DNA from: Chryseobacterium aureum
GTDB taxonomy: Bacteria; Bacteroidota; Bacteroidia; Flavobacteriales; Weeksellaceae
Assembly (NCBI RefSeq): GCF_003971235.1
Contig: NZ_CP034661.1
Span: 744,001 to 808,000, forward strand
DNA: 64,000 bases
Direction: 5' to 3'
Under the pieces are notes generated by a model. That model made no database searches. It saw only the letters and a program-made list of their open reading frames with translations, and was not told where the DNA came from. Shown here piece after piece: positions 34,109-42,388 of the stretch. The stretch's first letter is position 1. Every line of letters starts with the position of its first letter. Position numbers and translations under genes: made by a program.

Positions 34109-34921
34109 TTACTGTTTAAAAAACCTGTCAAATAAAGAAAGTTGTTCGGACAGCGATCTACTCCAATATTCAGGAGTATGTCCTCCCAACGATTCTGTGT
34201 AGAGATGCTGAATCTTTGATTCTGTCAGTTTTTTATGAAAATTTCTGTTCATATTGATCATTTGGGTATCTTCTGTACCGCAATCGAAAATATATTGCTG
34301 TCCTGCGCCTGCCATCAGTTTTATTTTACTGTCTGTAAGGAAATTGGGATTGATCGAATCCAGCGGCCCAAGTACTTTATTCACCATATATTTTTGATAA
34401 CCTTCTCCGAAAGAGTTGAAATCTAATGCTCCACAGGAACTCCCTACGATGCCAAATGTTGTATTATAAGTCACTCCGATATTGGTAGCCCCATAACCTC
34501 CCATACTCCAACCCAAAATTCCACGGAATTTTTTCTCTGCCTTCACAGGATAATTTTTACCGATGAATTCTACCAGTTCTTTCCCGATAAAGGTTTGATA
34601 TTGTGAATCTTTCACCATAGGGCTGTCAACATACCAGGAACTGTAATTTCCGTCCGGAAGGATGTAAATGGTTTTAAGTTCCTGGGCTTTTTTTACCAGA
34701 TCCGGAATATCCTGCTTAATGATTCTGTCCGGATTGCCGCTAAAGCCGTGAAGAATATAGACGGAAGGATAAGTTGTATTACGCTGGAGATTAGGAGTGA
34801 TGATTACTGTTTTGATTTTTTTATTCATTTTCGGACTGAAAATTTCCTGATGAATAATTTTCTGTGCTGATAACTGTACCCATACAGTCATTACCAATAC
34901 AATGTTAATAAGCTTCTTCAT
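34109..34921 (-). CDS. exported esterase, PF00756 (esterase D/Fes-like) family
   Basis: From the ATG at 34921 the protein has 270 residues with a clear signal peptide (MKKLINIVLVMTVWVQLSAQ). A longer frame from 34999 places a 26-residue leader before that peptide and is unlikely. The alpha/beta-hydrolase nucleophile Ser139 lies in GILGWSMGGYG, and a C-terminal His lies in LGGHTPEYW. The family includes mycolyl, tributyrin and siderophore esterases. It lies next to the siderophore locus but behind a repeat and outside the operon, so a role in siderophore cleavage is only a possibility. Confidence 0.85.
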   Translation of the reverse strand: MKKLINIVLVMTVWVQLSAQKIIHQEIFSPKMNKKIKTVIITPNLQRNTTYPSVYILHGFSGNPDRIIKQDIPDLVKKAQELKTIYILPDGNYSSWYVDSPMVKDSQYQTFIGKELVEFIGKNYPVKAEKKFRGILGWSMGGYGATNIGVTYNTTFGIVGSSCGALDFNSFGEGYQKYMVNKVLGPLDSINPNFLTDSKIKLMAGAGQQYIFDCGTEDTQMINMNRNFHKKLTESKIQHLYTESLGGHTPEYWSRSLSEQLSLFDRFFKQ

Positions 34922-35011
34922 GCTGAAAAATTTAATAATGATAATCAAAGGTTTCTTAAGGCAAAACATATAATGTACCAATGATCTTTTGCAGAACAAA
35001 ATTGCAGCAGA

Positions 35012-35046
35012 AAAAGAGAAAAAGCCTCAACAAATGTTGAAGCTTT
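35012..35046 (-). terminator. intrinsic terminator of the Crp/Fnr gene
   Basis: GTTGAAGCTTT and AAAGCCTCAAC (35021-35046) form an 11-bp stem with one mismatch around a 4-nt loop. The minus strand continues with T-rich sequence. Confidence 0.6.
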
Positions 35047-35077
35047 ATAATTTATTTATTCCTGAAGTTCAGAAATG

Positions 35078-35653
35078 TCAGTGGATTTGCTTTTTTATCC
35101 GGCTTAGCTGTGTAGGTGTTATTCCAAGATAGGAAGCGATGTGATGCTGTTTCAGCCTGTGATATAAAGATGGATTTTTAAGCAGTAAAAGATAACGCTG
35201 TTTTGCGGTTTCATATTTCAGGGAAACTTCCAGAGGTTCTTTTTTTACCACCCAGTTTTTTTCAAGGTAATAGAGGTGAAAAAGAGCCAGATCATGGTAT
35301 TTTTTCAGTAATTCACGGTAGGCTTTTGCGGGATATTGTATCACGGAGCAGTCTTCCAGTGCAATGATATTAAAGTCGCTGGGTTCATTTTTAATAATGG
35401 CTGCTGTAGACGCTACAAAACTGTTTTCTTCGAAGAAGATTTTATAAATATTATTCCCTTGTTCATCTACGGTATAATACCCTATCAGTCCGGATTTTAC
35501 AAAATAATAAGATCTCGCCATAGACCCGGCTTCCAGCAAAATATCATTTTTGTGATAATATTCTTCTGTACAGATATTCAGTAAATCTTTAATTGTTTCT
35601 TCGGATAAAGGATAATACTGATTAATATGCTTTATAAATTCTGAATGGTTCAT
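35078..35653 (-). CDS. Crp/Fnr-family cyclic-nucleotide-binding regulator
   Basis: The 191-residue protein has a cNMP-binding beta roll (about 20-130; LEAGSMARSYYFVKSGLIGYY) and a C-terminal helix-turn-helix (HHIASYLGITPTQLSRIKKQ, about 168-187). No FNR-type cysteine cluster is seen. This short class is very common in Chryseobacterium and usually controls neighbouring genes; ligands are unknown. It lies downstream of the S41-GNAT pair with its own terminator. Confidence 0.88.
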   Translation of the reverse strand: MNHSEFIKHINQYYPLSEETIKDLLNICTEEYYHKNDILLEAGSMARSYYFVKSGLIGYYTVDEQGNNIYKIFFEENSFVASTAAIIKNEPSDFNIIALEDCSVIQYPAKAYRELLKKYHDLALFHLYYLEKNWVVKKEPLEVSLKYETAKQRYLLLLKNPSLYHRLKQHHIASYLGITPTQLSRIKKQIH

Positions 35654-35730
35654 TTTAGTATGTAGATGGTATAAAGAATTGTATTACATAATCATCTGTG
35701 AAAATCTGTGTCATCTGTGGTTAAAAAAGT

Positions 35731-36252
35731 TTAATCCAGTATTTTTTTCATCATCAGATCCGTCTGCTCTTCGTCTCCCAATCTGAAAATATGCTTATCA
35801 AACTCAACAAATCCGTTTTTCCTGTAAAACTGTAAAGCCCTCAGATTTTCTTCCCACACCCCAAGCCACAAATATGATTTCCCGAGTTGTTTTGCCGTTT
35901 CTAACGCCTGGTTATAAAGAAGCTGACCTACTTTTTTTCCTTGATGGCTTTTCTTTACATAGATTCTTTCAATTTCCAGACTGGTTTCATCCTGAAGTTC
36001 TGTCTGTGCTTTTCCGGAATTAACTTTCAGATAACCAACCGGATTGTCTTCTTCCCATGCAATATAGAAAATAGAATCGGGATTGGTGAGCTCAGATTTT
36101 ATCTTTTCAGTAGTAAAGCTTTTTTCGAGATATTGTTTCATAGCCTCTTCCGTATTATCTTCTGCAAAGGTTTCAGTGAAGGTTTGTATACCAATATTCT
36201 GAAGTGTTTCGAGGTCTTTTTCTCCGGATTTACTGATGATTATTGATGACAT
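35731..36252 (-). CDS. GNAT-family N-acetyltransferase
   Basis: The 173-residue protein has a complete GNAT fold. The acetyl-CoA motif A is IERIYVKKSHQGKKVGQLLY (about 89-108), followed by LWLGVWEENLRALQFYRKNGF. Proteins of this shape acetylate small amines, spermidine/PaiA-like substrates or protein N-termini. The substrate is not evident. It starts 9 bp after the S41 protease gene, so the two form a short operon. Confidence 0.85.
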   Translation of the reverse strand: MSSIIISKSGEKDLETLQNIGIQTFTETFAEDNTEEAMKQYLEKSFTTEKIKSELTNPDSIFYIAWEEDNPVGYLKVNSGKAQTELQDETSLEIERIYVKKSHQGKKVGQLLYNQALETAKQLGKSYLWLGVWEENLRALQFYRKNGFVEFDKHIFRLGDEEQTDLMMKKILD

Positions 36253-36261
36253 ACTGTATAT

Positions 36262-37272
36262 TTATTGTTCTAATTTATAAATAAGATTTTTTATTTCAGG
36301 TAAGGTTAGTTCTGTTTTTGTTTCTGATGCTATTATATTTTTTAAAATTTTGATGTGAGCTGTCTTTAAGGCATCTTCGCTTTTCACTTCCTGATCGGGG
36401 ATCACTCCTATATGTTCCCAGTTTTTTTGAGTGTTTAAGGCGGTTATTTTTCCTGCCGGAACAAGCAGTAAATATTGATTCTGAATCATAAAATGATCTA
36501 CAGGATTGGCTGCACCCCCTGTTTTTTCACCTATTACTTCGCCTAGTTTATATTGCTGTAAAAAATAGGCTACAGCTTCTCCGGCCGAAAAAGTCTTTTT
36601 ACTGGTAAGAATATAGATCTTTTTATGAAGATATTTCTGTCCGGAAACTTTGGGTTGAGTACTGTCTACAATCGTTTTCTGATTATGTCTGAAATATGTG
36701 GTATAAAGGTCTTTTTTTTGATCAAAAAAATAGCTTAAAAATAAAAGAAGCATCCCATTTTCCCCACCTCCGTTTTCTCTGAGATCAATAATCAGAGAAT
36801 GGGTATTGGCCACAAAGTTCATGGCAGCCGCTAATGTTTTTTCACTGGCTTCAGGAGAGGCAAAACCTTTGAAATTGATGTAGCCAATATTACCGGGAAG
36901 CCGCTGAACCGTCTCAAATCCAAAATTTTCAAGACTGTTATGTTCATTGTTTAATTGTTCTTTTTCTTTCTCACTCAGCTGCTTTTCTGAGGTATAGTTT
37001 TCAATATATTTCACGAAAAAATGTTCATCTCTGATCGTTGTTCTCAATTTTTGGGTAAGAAGAGCTGCGAAATCTTTTTTATTGAGTTCGTTAAAAGTTC
37101 CTTTTTTAAGTTCACTCTGAAACAGAGAATCTACTTTTTTATATGTTTCTTGATCAATATAATGACTTTTTACTTTTTCTGTAATGTCAGCAAGCACCCC
37201 TGAAGGATCATTTCTCTGGGCATACGAGAACAAGGAAGTGGCAAGGAAAAGCCCGATACCTATTTTTTTCAT
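36262..37272 (-). CDS. S41-family peptidase (tail-specific protease-like), exported
   Basis: This 336-residue protein has a signal peptide (MKKIGIGLFLATSLFSYAQ). An N-terminal helical domain and the S41 core follow (VGYINFKGF-like strand, LIIDLRENGGGENG, SKKTFSAGEAVAYFL with the catalytic Ser, then GEKTGGAANPVDHF). No PDZ domain is evident, which places it with the small IRBP/tricorn-like members. It probably degrades or trims periplasmic peptides. The GNAT gene follows 9 bp downstream. Confidence 0.87.
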   Translation of the reverse strand: MKKIGIGLFLATSLFSYAQRNDPSGVLADITEKVKSHYIDQETYKKVDSLFQSELKKGTFNELNKKDFAALLTQKLRTTIRDEHFFVKYIENYTSEKQLSEKEKEQLNNEHNSLENFGFETVQRLPGNIGYINFKGFASPEASEKTLAAAMNFVANTHSLIIDLRENGGGENGMLLLFLSYFFDQKKDLYTTYFRHNQKTIVDSTQPKVSGQKYLHKKIYILTSKKTFSAGEAVAYFLQQYKLGEVIGEKTGGAANPVDHFMIQNQYLLLVPAGKITALNTQKNWEHIGVIPDQEVKSEDALKTAHIKILKNIIASETKTELTLPEIKNLIYKLEQ

Positions 37273-37341
37273 TGAAATAAGAATTTACTATTTCAACAAA
37301 TGTAATTCAACGAAATCTGTGTAAATTGTAAAAATGGAAAC

Positions 37342-38136
37342 TCAGATGAACAGCCAGATATTATTTTTATCGGTGTCTACATTCTCAAAGAATTTTCCCG
37401 GACTTATTCTGGTGAGTTCTTTAAAATCTTTAATAAGATGAGACTGATCATAAAACAGATTTTCATAGGACAGCTCTGTAAGATTCCTGGATTTTTTATT
37501 GGATATCAATACATTACGAAACCGCTGGATTTTTCTGAATTCTGACGCGGACTTAGCCAGATACCGCTGACAAATTTTGTTTACATATTGTCGTGTGATA
37601 TTATTTTTTGCCGCAATTGCTTCAATGCTCATTTCGGTTTCAAAATCTTCCAACAGGGTATACACCAACGGTAACTCTCTCTTCCGGAATTTTGACAGCC
37701 AGTAATTTTCCAGTATTTCAATCTGTATTGTCCTGTCCGACTCTTTCAAAACAGTATTCATAATGTCTGTAAAGTCCGAAAGATGGATTTCCTGCTCCAG
37801 ATCCTGACTTTTATCCGAGGTAAAAAAATGATAAAGCCCTAAGGGTTTAAAGTACATTGTAAGTTCACGGACCGATTGCCGATAAAAGATTTCAGTAGGA
37901 ACAGAACATCGGAACACAAAATCAACGACAATATTCTCAGATTGTGATCCGGTAATTTCTACCCACCCCTTATCCTGCGTAACACACACATTCTCACATG
38001 CTGATACAATAAAATAATTATCCGGAAATGTAAGATATTTTATGGGTTTCTGACTGTCATCTTTTTCTATAAAGTAATATCCTTCCATATATTCTTTCAG
38101 AAGAGGATGTGCCGGTTGATAAAAAGTAACTTTCAT
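37342..38136 (-). CDS. AraC-family regulator with DUF6597-like sensor domain
   Basis: The 264-residue protein has an N-terminal beta-rich domain of the DUF6597 type common in Bacteroidota (about 1-120; EYMEGYYFIEKDD, PLGLYHFF). A C-terminal AraC helix-turn-helix follows (about 160-255; IEAIAAKNNITRQYVNKIC, LSYENLFYDQSHLIKDFKEL). It stands alone between the S41 gene and a nucleosidase gene. Target and ligand are unknown. Confidence 0.85.
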   Translation of the reverse strand: MKVTFYQPAHPLLKEYMEGYYFIEKDDSQKPIKYLTFPDNYFIVSACENVCVTQDKGWVEITGSQSENIVVDFVFRCSVPTEIFYRQSVRELTMYFKPLGLYHFFTSDKSQDLEQEIHLSDFTDIMNTVLKESDRTIQIEILENYWLSKFRKRELPLVYTLLEDFETEMSIEAIAAKNNITRQYVNKICQRYLAKSASEFRKIQRFRNVLISNKKSRNLTELSYENLFYDQSHLIKDFKELTRISPGKFFENVDTDKNNIWLFI

Positions 38137-38198
38137 ATCGGTGCTGGTTGAGGGTAAAAATACGGATAGAAAACAAAATCCTGAAACTTTGTTCAGGA

Positions 38199-38789
38199 TT
38201 ATATAGTTGATGAAAATAATATTTTCTTAAATGCTTCGGAGGCCAGATGTACCTGCACACTCCAGTCGTCTGCAGCATCACTTCCTGCATCATCGGAGAT
38301 GTATTTCAGGCATAAAAACGGAATATTTTCCTTTTGGGCAATCAGTGCCAGCGGATAAGCTTCCATGTCTACGATATTATAATCGGTTTCAGAGTGGTTC
38401 ATTTCAAAACTGTCTCCACTGCCGCAGATTCCCTCTTTCAGCGCATCCATTTTAAGACCGTATTCCAAGACAGGCGGAACACCGGACAATGGGGTTTCAT
38501 AAAGCTGGAAACCTAATCCTCTTACATCCATATCTCTCTGGATAAATTTTGTACAGCATACCACTTCTCCTTTATGAAATCCTTTGCTTCCAGCCGAGCC
38601 TAAATTCACGATCAGCTTGGGTTTTCTTGCATGAATTTCTTTAGTAAGTTCAATCGCTGCATTTACTTTTCCAATACCGGTAATTAATTTATTTTTATCA
38701 TTGAATACTGTTCCTGCTTCGGAATCTAAAGCAAAAACAAAAAGGGTATCATCAATTGAATAATGACTTTCGTTATTAATTTTTATCAT
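38199..38789 (-). CDS. phosphorylase/MTAN-like nucleosidase
   Basis: The 196-residue protein has the nucleoside-phosphorylase fold of the MtnN/futalosine hydrolase group. VNLGSAGSKGFHKGEVV (about 61-77), the purine/ribose-binding VDMEAYPLA (about 141-149) and the C-terminal ISDDAGSDAADDW acid motif are present. Likely reactions are hydrolysis of methylthioadenosine or S-adenosylhomocysteine. It is about 30 residues shorter than E. coli MtnN. A TATCTTTG -7 motif lies upstream on the minus strand (38828-38835). Confidence 0.85.
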   Translation of the reverse strand: MIKINNESHYSIDDTLFVFALDSEAGTVFNDKNKLITGIGKVNAAIELTKEIHARKPKLIVNLGSAGSKGFHKGEVVCCTKFIQRDMDVRGLGFQLYETPLSGVPPVLEYGLKMDALKEGICGSGDSFEMNHSETDYNIVDMEAYPLALIAQKENIPFLCLKYISDDAGSDAADDWSVQVHLASEAFKKILFSSTI

Positions 38790-38852
38790 GGAGAAATCAG
38801 ATTTATACAGTTATTATCACTGTAATACAAAGATATGATACTCTATTCAATT

Positions 38853-38886
38853 AAAAACCCCAAAATACAACTATTTTGGGGTTTTT
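38853..38886. terminator. strong bidirectional terminator
   Basis: AAAAACCCCAAAATA (38853-38867) pairs perfectly with TATTTTGGGGTTTTT (38872-38886) around CAAC. It ends the DsbA-family transcript 7 bp after its stop. Confidence 0.9.
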
Positions 38887-38892
38887 GATATC

Positions 38893-39594
38893 TTAAATGC
38901 TGCATCCGTCTGCATCACAGGAGGCTCCGTTTTCACCGGAAAGATCCTTAAACGGACTCACCGTTTCTTTATAAGTTTGCTGAAGTGCATTTTCAAATAC
39001 TTCCGCAGGCTGGGCACCGGAAACGGCATATTTACCATTCAGAACAAAGAAGGGAACTCCGGAAATACCATTGTTTCTCGCCTCCTGAATGTCCTGGTTC
39101 ACTTCATGATCCAGCTGATCCGTTGTCACAGCTGCTTTTGCTTCTTCCTTATCAATTCCCAGACTTTCTGCAAGAGCAATTAAAACTTCTGTATCTCCTA
39201 CATTTTTACCGTCAATAAAATGAGCAATAAATAATGCTTCTTCCATTTCATTGGATTTATTATGCTTTTTAGCCAGATGAAGTAATTTATGAGCGCTGAA
39301 AGTATTGGTAATCAAAGTTTTTCCAAAATTAAAATCAATTCCGGCTCCTTTTCCCATTTGAGTCACCTGCCCAAGCATTTGGGTAGCCTGTGCTTCAGCA
39401 ACCCCTTTTTTCTCTCTGAAATACTGAAGAGTATCCTGCGTTTTGTCTGGATCTAAAGTTGGATCCAGCTGAAAACTCTTCCACTCTACTTCCACTTCAT
39501 CTTTAAAAGGAAGCTGATTCAAAGCCTGCTCAAAATTGTTCTTTCCGATATAGCAAAACGGACACATCACGTCCGACCAGATTTCTATTTTCAT
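38893..39594 (-). CDS. DsbA-family oxidoreductase, FrnE-like
   Basis: This 233-residue thioredoxin-fold protein with an inserted helical domain has the active site CPFC (Cys11, Cys14) next to the first strand (MKIEIWSDVM) and the cis-Pro loop SGVPFFVLNG. No signal peptide is present, so it is a cytosolic 2-hydroxychromene-2-carboxylate isomerase/FrnE-type protein. The C-terminal CDADGCSI adds two more cysteines. It has its own promoter and terminator. Confidence 0.9.
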   Translation of the reverse strand: MKIEIWSDVMCPFCYIGKNNFEQALNQLPFKDEVEVEWKSFQLDPTLDPDKTQDTLQYFREKKGVAEAQATQMLGQVTQMGKGAGIDFNFGKTLITNTFSAHKLLHLAKKHNKSNEMEEALFIAHFIDGKNVGDTEVLIALAESLGIDKEEAKAAVTTDQLDHEVNQDIQEARNNGISGVPFFVLNGKYAVSGAQPAEVFENALQQTYKETVSPFKDLSGENGASCDADGCSI

Positions 39595-39624
39595 TATATT
39601 TAATTTTAAATCAAATTAACTGGA

Positions 39625-39655
39625 CAAAGATACTATATTTATTTAATGTAACAAA
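39625..39655 (-). promoter_or_regulatory. promoter of the DsbA-family gene
   Basis: Minus strand TTTG (39652-39655), 19 bp, then TATCTTTG (39625-39632): a full Bacteroidota consensus. The expected start near 39618 leaves a 24-nt leader. Confidence 0.75.
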
Positions 39656-39667
39656 AATTATTACAGT

Positions 39668-40834
39668 TTAATTCTGACAGGGAGAAAGCTCCTGGGTCCG
39701 TTTCTCCCATATTCCTTTTAATGCCATCATCAGAAATGCAAATAGTCCGAAAACCAAACCTATCCACGGAATATATTCTACTCCTTTTGTAACAATTACC
39801 CATCCACCGATGGTAGTCCCCACTGTAACTCCCAGGTTTCCGAACGATGTGGCAAGACTGTTGGCAAACTCCAGTGAGTCCGGAGCAGAAGAAATCATAT
39901 AAGCAGATGCATTCAAAAAGCTTGGTGAATAGAGAAATCCCCAAATTCCGATAACGGCAATTGTAGCCCATACATTTCCATCAGAAAAATAGAGAAGAAC
40001 GGGTATTACAATGGTTCCTGAAAGAAAAATAGCGGTGGTTCCTGCCACATTTTTATTGAGCATTTTTCCGGCCACCCCATTCGCAAACACTCCAATAATT
40101 CCAAAAATAAGGAGCATATAGCTTACCATTGAAGTATCCATCCCTTTCGCTTTGTTCAGATAGTCTGCAAAATAGCTGTAGGTAGAAAACCATGCCGTAA
40201 TCATGAAGAAGTTCGTAAGTGTGCTCAGAACAAATGGCGGCTGTTTCAATATCCTGATCTGATTTCCATAGGACTTTTTCTGTTTTACAGGCATTGGAGG
40301 AAGAAGAAAATAAATGACAAGTAAAGCAATCAAACTGACCACAGTCTGTATCATAAATGAAAATTCCCAAGAGCCAAGTCCCGCAATCCATGTTGCAAAA
40401 GGAACTGTGGTAACCATGGCAATGGCTACCCCGTTAAATACAATTCCCATTAATTCATTCTTTTTTTTGTGATCTGCCTGAGATACCGCTACTGACAGTG
40501 CGGTTGCAATATAAACAGGCTGAAGAAATGCAGGTAACATTCTCACCAGCATCAACAGCCAGAAAGGAGGAGAAAATGAAGATACAAATCCCGTAATCAG
40601 AAACATGAAAATAGCAGCCAGCATTATTTTTTTACGGTCGAAACCTGATGTAAGCAAGGTCATAAATGGTCCGGTAAGCGCAATGATTAATGCAAAAGCA
40701 CTCAAGAGATATCCTGCTTTGTCTATACTGATGTTGTAATGCTCTGCAATTTGGGGGAGAATGCCGATCACACCAAATTCTGTTGTAATCACTGCTATGA
40801 ACCCCAGGCACCCAATGTATGCGTATTTCTTCAT
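39668..40834 (-). CDS. MFS exporter, DHA1/AraJ-like
   Basis: The 388-residue protein has 12 membrane segments. The loop SAFALIIALTGPFMTLLTSG and the motif FDRKKIM (MFS motif A, about 65-71) are typical of DHA1 drug or sugar efflux pumps. It lies 7 bp after the alpha/beta-hydrolase gene, forming a two-gene operon divergent from an HxlR regulator. Export of a compound processed by the hydrolase is a reasonable guess. Confidence 0.87.
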   Translation of the reverse strand: MKKYAYIGCLGFIAVITTEFGVIGILPQIAEHYNISIDKAGYLLSAFALIIALTGPFMTLLTSGFDRKKIMLAAIFMFLITGFVSSFSPPFWLLMLVRMLPAFLQPVYIATALSVAVSQADHKKKNELMGIVFNGVAIAMVTTVPFATWIAGLGSWEFSFMIQTVVSLIALLVIYFLLPPMPVKQKKSYGNQIRILKQPPFVLSTLTNFFMITAWFSTYSYFADYLNKAKGMDTSMVSYMLLIFGIIGVFANGVAGKMLNKNVAGTTAIFLSGTIVIPVLLYFSDGNVWATIAVIGIWGFLYSPSFLNASAYMISSAPDSLEFANSLATSFGNLGVTVGTTIGGWVIVTKGVEYIPWIGLVFGLFAFLMMALKGIWEKRTQELSPCQN

Positions 40835-40841
40835 GATACTT

Positions 40842-41768
40842 TTATTGGCCAGATGTTAAATTTTGACGGGCAAATGCTGCTATTTCATCCACAGCGATCT
40901 GCGTTTCATCCAACAGTTCACCCATATGCATAAAGCCGTGAACCATGTCCTTGTAAAAGCTTGTTGTAAGTTCAACCCCTGCATTCTTCATATTTTCCGC
41001 AAGCTGTTTTCCATCATCCAGTAAGGGATCGTGTTCTGCCAGAATGATTAAGGTAGGCGGTGTTTCCTCAAAATCTTTAATCAAAACAGGAATTGCCAGC
41101 GGATTCTCTTTCTCTTCTTCGGGAAGATATCCTGCCCAGGCTTCTATACCCCCCTGCTTATTGAGAACCGGTCCGTTTTCATACGTTTCCCAGGATTTTG
41201 AATTCAATTGATTATCTACCGCAGGATAAATCAATATCTGAAATTTGAACTGTTTCCCTAACTGTGTAGAAACAGCCGTTGACAAAGCGCCTCCTGCACT
41301 GTCTCCAATGATTCCGATTTTATCAGGGTCGATTCCAAGAGATTCTGCATTTTCCAAAACCCATTTGATCCCCTCTATGCAGTCATTTAGCCCAGCCGGA
41401 AAAGGATGTTCCGGAGCAAGACGGTAATCTATAAAAATCACTACAGACCCTGTTGTATTAGCCAGTTTACGGACTACAGCATCATGAGTCTCATAACCAC
41501 CAGCGATGAACCAGCCTCCATGAATATACATAAGAGCTGATGACTGCTGAATTTTTCCCAGAGGCCGGTAAATCCTAACAGGAATCTGATGACTATTCTG
41601 CTGAATATACCGCTCTTCAATCATAGCTACAGATTCTTTCTTTCCACTAAGCTGAAGAGACATTGTCTCAAGAAATTTGCGTGCGCCATCTAAAGAATCC
41701 TGAGGGTTAAAAGGCTGTATGGTTTCTAAATGATTTACAATCTGTGTTATCTTAGGTGTTAATTGCAT
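40842..41768 (-). CDS. HSL-type alpha/beta-hydrolase (esterase/lipase)
   Basis: The 308-residue hydrolase has the oxyanion-hole motif HGGW (83-86) and the nucleophile Ser157 in GDSAGG, both diagnostic of the hormone-sensitive-lipase family. The acid and His lie in EHDPLLDDG and MVHGFMHMG. It is cytosolic. It heads an operon with an MFS exporter and is divergent from an HxlR regulator. Confidence 0.92.
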   Translation of the reverse strand: MQLTPKITQIVNHLETIQPFNPQDSLDGARKFLETMSLQLSGKKESVAMIEERYIQQNSHQIPVRIYRPLGKIQQSSALMYIHGGWFIAGGYETHDAVVRKLANTTGSVVIFIDYRLAPEHPFPAGLNDCIEGIKWVLENAESLGIDPDKIGIIGDSAGGALSTAVSTQLGKQFKFQILIYPAVDNQLNSKSWETYENGPVLNKQGGIEAWAGYLPEEEKENPLAIPVLIKDFEETPPTLIILAEHDPLLDDGKQLAENMKNAGVELTTSFYKDMVHGFMHMGELLDETQIAVDEIAAFARQNLTSGQ

Positions 41769-41856
41769 TGTATTCTGATTTAAGTTTCTATTGTTGCTGC
41801 GGAGAACTTTAGCGCTATTATCCTTCTGTTGCAGCCTATTTTCTGTTTTTGATGAA

Positions 41857-41923
41857 CAAAATTAAATCTCAAACCTTACATTTGCATTGTATACGGCTAA
41901 ATGTATGGTACAAACAAATTTGT
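41857..41923. promoter_or_regulatory. divergent promoter and possible operator of the HxlR/hydrolase pair
   Basis: TAATTTTG on the minus strand (41857-41864) serves the hydrolase operon, and TACATTTG (41877-41884) on the plus strand serves the HxlR gene. TACATTT (41877-41883) and AAATGTA (41899-41905) are inverted. A perfect ACAAATTTGT palindrome (41914-41923) abuts the HxlR start. These are candidate HxlR sites. Confidence 0.5.
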
Positions 41924-41928
41924 AAGTA

Positions 41929-42306
41929 ATGGGTAAGATAAAAGAAAATTCAACGAATAATATCAACCGACAATATATCCAGGAATGCGATCTGAGCTAT
42001 GCGGTATGCAAAATCGGAGGGAGATGGAAACTGATCATTTTAAACAAATTAAAAGACGGAAAATTACGTTTCAGTGAAATCAGAAATTCTATTTCCGGAA
42101 TAACGGAAAGAATGCTTACGCTTCAGCTGAGAGAACTGGAAAAAGAAAGTCTGGTAAAAAGGACCGTTCATGCAGAAGTGCCACCAAGGGTAGATTATGA
42201 GCTTACACCTATCGCCCGGGAGCTGATTCCTATTTGGAAACAGCTGGATGAGTGGGGCGGAAAGCACAGGGAACTGATGCAGGTATCGGAACGGGAAGAA
42301 GAATGA
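41929..42306 (+). CDS. HxlR-family regulator
   Basis: The 125-residue protein has the HxlR core CKIGGRWKLIILNKLKDGKLRF (about 26-47) and LTLQLRELEKESLVKRTV. The N-terminal Cys (QECDLSYAVCKIGG) is where redox-sensing members keep their reactive thiol. It is divergent from the hydrolase-MFS operon and probably controls it. The next gene, another MFS exporter, is convergent and separated by a strong terminator. Confidence 0.9.
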   Translation: MGKIKENSTNNINRQYIQECDLSYAVCKIGGRWKLIILNKLKDGKLRFSEIRNSISGITERMLTLQLRELEKESLVKRTVHAEVPPRVDYELTPIARELIPIWKQLDEWGGKHRELMQVSEREEE

Positions 42307-42310
42307 TCAT

Positions 42311-42355
42311 AAAAAAGCTTCGGGGGATTTTATCGCAGATAAAATCCCCCGAAGC
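42311..42355. terminator. very strong terminator between convergent genes
   Basis: GCTTCGGGGGATTTTATC (42317-42334) pairs perfectly with the arm at 42338-42355 around GCA. The minus strand continues TTTTTTA, so it best terminates the MFS gene at 42389. Confidence 0.9.
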
Positions 42356-42388
42356 CCTAAAAGTTTCATATAAAAAATACTTTTCTCT

